DNA of 64,000 nt. Source: Buxus sempervirens (taxonomy: Eukaryota; Streptophyta; Magnoliopsida; Buxales; Buxaceae). The DNA lies in contig OX387188.1 of the NCBI GenBank assembly GCA_947561395.2, forward strand, positions 12,550,061 through 12,614,060, in the 5' to 3' direction. Both the position numbers and the translations under genes were made by a program. Each line of letters starts with the position of its first letter. Position 1 is the stretch's first letter. Below the pieces are notes generated by a model, which ran no database searches, was not told the DNA's origin, and saw only the letters and a program-made list of their open reading frames with translations. Shown piece by piece: positions 59,455 to 64,000 of this stretch.

Positions 59455-59715
59455 AAATATCCGATTTGTATCTGAAATTTAATGTCGGATACACACTTTT
59501 CTCTTCATATCCGACATATATTGCCGGATACAAAGATTTGCTCGGCTGGATTAGCGCGGATTTGCCGATAGATACGCGGCGGCATTAAAATTTTAAATTA
59601 TTGCATTTTGTATCTGACATAAAATGTCGGATACAAGTAAGCTTCAATGTATCCGACCATATATGTCGGATACACTTAGGATATAGAGTATCCGACATAT
59701 AAGGTCAGATACATT
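59455..59715. repeat. U3 palindrome cluster of T2 3' LTR
   Basis: Five or six short palindromes of the type TATCCGAC...GTCGGATA, upstream of the TATA box, with varying centres. Confidence 0.8.
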
Positions 59716-59722
59716 AATGTTG

Positions 59723-59734
59723 TCTATAAATATA
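59723..59734 (+). promoter_or_regulatory. TATA box of T2 3' LTR
   Basis: TCTATAAATATA on the plus strand; transcription from it would run right, out of the element into 63071 and beyond. Confidence 0.65.
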
Positions 59735-60031
59735 GCAGCCCCCCCCCCCCCTCTTCTTGTCTGGGGTTGGCTCCTTTTTTGCTAGTTTGAAGCTTTCTTC
59801 CCCCACCTGTTTTGGTGCGAACCTCCCTCTTCTCAGCTCCCTTAGCCCCCATTGCCTTCCCACTCTCTTCTAAGACCATCCCACCCTTGTTTCCTTCTTC
59901 TTCTTCACTTTCTTAATCAAACTAAAGGAGGCTTGTTGCTGTTGGAGTAAGGCCTATGCACCAAGGGACTTTCCAGCTGCTATCCAGCTACAAGGAGGTG
60001 TTTCCACACTGCTCCAGAGCTCAAAAACCAC

Positions 60032-60040
60032 CAGGTGAGG
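60032..60040 (+). other. Splice-donor-like site in T2 3' LTR
   Basis: CAG|GTGAGG about 300 bases after the TATA box, at the position conserved in all complete Tat LTRs here. Confidence 0.5.
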
Positions 60041-61984
60041 TTCCTCACCACTTTGTATTACAAATACATTAAAATGAGAATTTTCTGAAATGTTTTTTAG
60101 TTGGTCTTCTCCCCTAACATGAATCTGTTTTAGGATCTGTATTGTATGAGTATTCTTTCATTTCTTGGTAACATGGAGGTCTCCAAAGGTGAGGGAGACC
60201 CCATGGGAATATGGGCAGCTTGGTCATTCCATGTTAGGCCACCAAGGTTGCTGTTGGGAGATCCTTGGTGATTCAGTAAAGAGGAGCATGTTCCTCTCCT
60301 CCTCATCTCATGTACGCCCTAAGTAACCCCCCATTCCCTTTCTAAAATTGATTTTCTGTTTGTTCCTTCCTTGCTTTGATTTTATCACTTTTTCTGGGTA
60401 GTTTTGCTGGCCGTACCCCTATGTTGCTTGCTGTTTTTGTTTTATGGTTGTAGTGGCAGCTTATTCCCTAACCTCCATTGATATGTTTTTTTTTCTAATT
60501 TGCTCATTCCTGTGTTCACCATGATTAATGCGTGCCTTCCTTCCCCCTTGAAGTCAGTGTTTTTGTGTACCTGAACATGTTCCCTTAATCTCTTATTCTC
60601 TATTGATTTTTAGGAGCATGCAAGCATGATCTGTTGTCCTGGTTGTTTGCTGTTCTTGACACCTTCTAGTGGGTCTTCTCTTATGATGAATTAGTAAGCA
60701 TGTAGGGTGTTGTGGAGCTTCTATGGGCAGCAGCTGAACCCCATTGTACCTCTCCTTAGTAGGCTCAAATGATATACCGTGTTTGGGGTGTTGGCCCCAT
60801 GAAGGAGAGGTCCTGTTGCTATGCTCCCCCACCCCCCTTACCACTATTCCCAACCACCTTCTTATTGCTTTGCTTAGAAGTGCCACCATGTAAGGATGCA
60901 TGCTAATATTAGTATTGATTTCATATCTTCTCTGTATGTCAAGTTGTCTACTTGTTTTGTACCTGGAATTTTCTACGTACATGCCATTACCCAGGGCTGT
61001 GATTTCAGCATGATCCCATCACCCCTTTAACTCACTGTTATGGCCAACATAAGCTGCTGCTGGGTACAGCAGCAGCAGCCCTATCCCCTGGTATGTTACC
61101 TCCAAGCATGACGAACATGATCCCTGACCACCCTGCCCACCTACTGTTCTCACCCTACCAAAAGCTACAGCTGTAGACTCTAACACACCTTCCCTTTGCA
61201 TGTGTTTGCTGATTGTTTCTTTCATAAGAGAGTATGATCCATCCCCATCCCATGTGTAGTCACTGTCCTTGGCATCCCACGAAGTTTTTTAGGATGAACT
61301 AGGAAGCATCCAAAGTCTTTAGAGCTGCTGCCGGCAGCAGCAGTAGCATCCATTTCCCTTGCCCCAATGAAGTTGAGTAGCCTGCCGTGCCTTAATCTGT
61401 GCATCATGAACAAAGGATCCGGTTGCCATGCTCGCCCACCCCACTGTCAATTATTTCCAGTCCCATAAAAGCATGCTAATCTCCTCCAAATGGTTGCTGT
61501 CCCAGCAGATCCCCATATGTTTACACCCTTAAACCAGTCCCCAAAATGCCATGCATGAGTGTCATTAATCCCCATGTATCCCTCACTCGCTTAGCATGTT
61601 TAAATCGGTTCACGTTGGCTGCTGTATTTTTTTTATTTTTTATTTTTACTATTCTTTGCTGTCCCATGGTCTCATATCTTGGTGTTTGTGTTAGAGTAGC
61701 ATAGTAAAAGGGTGCCTGGTTGCTGGGTTTTGGCTTGCCATTGATGGATGAAGGCGAAACACCTGCTGTTGTGTTACTGAGAAGAAACAAGGAGGGGCAG
61801 CAGCCCCATGTCTCCCCACCTTACCATCTGGTTCATGGTGACAAACCCCAAAAGGAAACTAGAAGGGGGTGCGCCCCAAACCTAAGCCAATGTGGGCCCT
61901 CTTAGGGGCCCACATGACTTGTAGGAAGTCCCTAAGAAGCCCACAGAAGCACACCCCATAGCAAAACCCCGAAAAAAGGCCATT

Positions 61985-62095
61985 CCATAGTGATTCGACA
62001 ACTCAGGTCAGATCACTTGGGTTTTTTGGTTAGCCGACCTTTATGGTCGCCTACATTAGGCTGTGTGTTTAGCCGACCATAAGGGTCGGCTACGT
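61985..62095. repeat. R/U5 palindrome cluster of T2 3' LTR
   Basis: A strong palindrome TAGCCGACC...GGTCGGCTA (about 62071-62092) follows a decayed one near 62031-62050. The core (AGCCGACC) differs from the TATCCGAC of the U3 cluster of this LTR, so U3/U5 matching does not hold in full here. Confidence 0.7.
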
Positions 62096-63070
62096 GGCAA
62101 AAATGCCAATTTTGTTTTTTCTTGATTTGGTCACATTTCTTTTGATACTTACACTGAAACCAAGTGAACCATCAGTGGGCCTTCCAACGGGGCCCACCAA
62201 GCCCCACAAATCCTAAAGCATGCAAAATAAGCAAGCTAAGCAAAATTAACTGATTACACCGGGCGGGCCAAACCCAATGTGGTCCACCCGAACCAGACTT
62301 GTGGAGTGATGTTTGAATTGCATGGTTTGGCCGAGACCCAAGGCTAGGGCCTATCGGGCCCGCCAAAGCCCACCAATCGAACCAAGGAAGGGTGCAAACC
62401 CTAAACCTCAAGGAATTAGGGCTTTCAAGCCCAAAGCTGGACTACGGGCCCCAAGCCCAATGTCCATCTCACTTTGGCAAATTTAAAAAAAATAATCTAA
62501 AAACACTTTGGCAACCATCATGGGGGCCCACCCAGGGGTCCGCAAATCAAGGCTGACCCACTTTTTGCATAGAAATCACTTAACCTTCAAATCAAAACCC
62601 TAAAATAAAATCAATACACTTAACCAAGACCAAAGGGCCTCCCAGGCTTAGATGGAGGCCCACCAAGGAACATGTGGGCTTAACCAAGCCCACCAAGGAC
62701 ACCGTGGGCCTTCCAACAGGGCCCACCCGATCAGGCTCAGATCACTTAAATAAGCAAGATAAAATCAATTAAAGGGACCCACAACACTCAGGTGGTCCTG
62801 CCAGACTTAACCAAGTTGCATATCGGATTAGGAATCCGGTGAGAACCAAAGCAAGTTGACTCAAACCAGGGAACCCACGAGACCCGTCATCCAACGGGGT
62901 AGACTGGGGTGTCCACGGACTTCCCCATACTACAACCGAGCCCTTTCTCAGAATCTCAAGCGGCAGACCAGCCCAATAGACAAGATTAGGCACCCAGGTG
63001 TCCGCCTGCAACCCATCAGGCGGTGGCGACTCCAAATTTTCCCGTGCTGCGATTTTACCCCGCGCACACA

Positions 63071-64000
63071 TTGTATAACATAGGTCACTCCGAATCGACC
63101 CACTCCCTAATGGAGTTTCCAAGGTACCTTCTCAAATAAGAAAACAATATGCAATTCCAAAGTCAACTTTTGGGATTAAACAAACGTTCAAGTAAAGCAT
63201 TCATGAAAATAATCCATACATTCAAATCTGTCCCAAATCATTAAAGCATGTAGAATCCATCCAAACCAAATAGTATTTCAAATCTGAAGTTCTAGAGATT
63301 AAACACATTATACGCAAACCCAAAGTCAGCATAGGAACTTCTATTAAGCTTAACCAGAAATCAATTCCCCAGATTGCTAATTTCATTGACTTATATCCAT
63401 TGCACCTCTACTTAATTTCTATCCTTAAATTTTTATACCATAGGTAATCTTCGACTAGAAACCAATACAGATTGATTGCAACACTTATTTAACTCTAATT
63501 GGACGTGATTTGGAGGTAAAAACCATGAAAACCCCTTTAGAATTAAATAGCCGCACTCAATTGAGCAAAACACACCTAGCGCTCACCTCCAGAGGTTGAC
63601 GCTAGGTCAACCAGGTTAGCGCCCGACTAAAATTGAACCGGTGCTAACTTCATGTAGGTTAGCGCCAGATCCATAGCGCTAAGCGCCAACCCAATTCCCA
63701 ACTCGGTAAAATTTTCACCCACTATTAGGTGATTTCCGACACTTCTAAACATAAATCCCTCTCCAAACTCAACTCCAAACCCTTTCTATACTTCCTAACA
63801 AATCGATTAACACCGATCGAAATTAATCCAAATAACAATCCATCGGAAATCGCTCGATCTTCACCAACAGTTCATAAACAGGACTTACGGCAAATTCAAG
63901 TTCTAAACACATCGTATGCTAAAATCTCGATTAAACAGAGTGCTACTCACCTGAATCGCAACTCCTCTAACTCAGAGATTTAAATTCCTCTTCAGGCCTC
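63071..64000 (-). mobile_element. Piece of a Tekay-like LTR, reverse orientation
   Basis: Reverse-complement similarity to the solo LTR at 40670-42950 is visible: GTGCTACTCACCT (about 63940-63952) matches AGGTGAGTAGCAC (about 41048-41060), and GCGC-rich repeats lie at about 63575-63690 as at 41340-41600. The piece runs off the window. No gene is seen; the frame at 63729-63983 is accidental. Confidence 0.55.

Larger units (their letters stand above)
31832..63070 (+). mobile_element. T2: 5'-truncated Tat element, host of nested insertions
   Basis: T2 comprises 31832-34370, 51111-55179 and 58891-63070. It aligns with T1 in opposite orientation from the protease-RT linker to the end of the 3' LTR. 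The 5' LTR, leader, ORF1, gag and most of the protease are missing. Pol is split by a solo LTR between the two RNase H domains, and the 3' LTR is split six bases from its start. Joining the pieces at their five-base duplications restores continuity with T1. Confidence 0.88.
58886..63070 (+). repeat. T2 3' LTR (main part)
   Basis: About 4.2 kb; the LTR begins at 55174-55179 and continues here. In order: U3 repeats (about 59020-59240), G-box CACGTG (59295-59300), palindromes (59455-59715), TATA box (59723-59734), a C13 run, a donor-like site CAG|GTGAGG (60032-60040), CTG/CAG hairpins (61050-61077, 61323-61341), downstream palindromes (61985-62095) and the U5 hairpin with PBS-like motif (63002-63033). 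It ends CGCGCACA at 63068, or 63070 if the last CA belongs to it. Confidence 0.88.

Overview
The window is nuclear DNA of a flowering plant, probably a eudicot (the species cannot be told from the sequence). It consists almost entirely of nested retrotransposons. I found no intact host gene, no tRNA or rRNA gene and no CRISPR array. Most open frames are chance readings of long terminal repeats (LTRs); the real coding remnants are broken gag, pol and LINE frames.

Nest 1 (about 0.86-31.83 kb) is a minus-strand L1-like LINE split by a Tat-type solo LTR (LTR A, 1951-29750, target duplication TCTAC). LTR A was itself hit twice: by solo LTR B (2655-5567, duplication GATCC) and by T1, a structurally complete 22.5-kb Ty3/gypsy Tat/Ogre-type element on the minus strand (7137-29679, duplication TCAGG). 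Read on the minus strand, T1 has: 5' LTR, a tRNA-Arg-type primer-binding site (PBS), a long leader, an extra ORF1, tandem leader repeats, gag, protease with G-patch, reverse transcriptase (RT), RNase H, a second (archaeal-type) RNase H, integrase, 3' untranslated region (UTR), polypurine tract and 3' LTR.

Nest 2 (about 31.83-63.07 kb) is a plus-strand Tat element, T2, that has lost its 5' half. Its pol is split between the two RNase H domains by a Tat solo LTR (34371-51105, duplication GTAGG). That LTR contains an Athila-type element (34734-48141, duplication GAAGG), which contains another Tat solo LTR (39530-45744, duplication CAATG), which contains a solo LTR of a third, Tekay-like family (40670-42950, duplication GTACC). 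The T2 3' LTR was split six bases from its start by one more Tat solo LTR (55180-58885, duplication GTAAG). The window edges hold LTR pieces (1-451; a Tekay-like piece from 63071).

The unexplained structure is in the noncoding parts. Tat 3' UTRs carry about six short repeats that look like the 3' arm of the primer tRNA and could pair with the element's own PBS. Every Tat LTR has a U5 hairpin, supported by compensatory changes, directly abutting a PBS-like motif. The T1 leader has an array of hairpins with changing stems and constant flanks. Tat and Athila LTRs have CpG-rich palindromes beside the TATA box whose core differs between LTR families, and in several Tat LTRs the U3 and U5 clusters share a core. 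A consensus-like splice donor lies about 280-400 bases downstream of the TATA box in each complete Tat LTR. All comparisons were made by eye.
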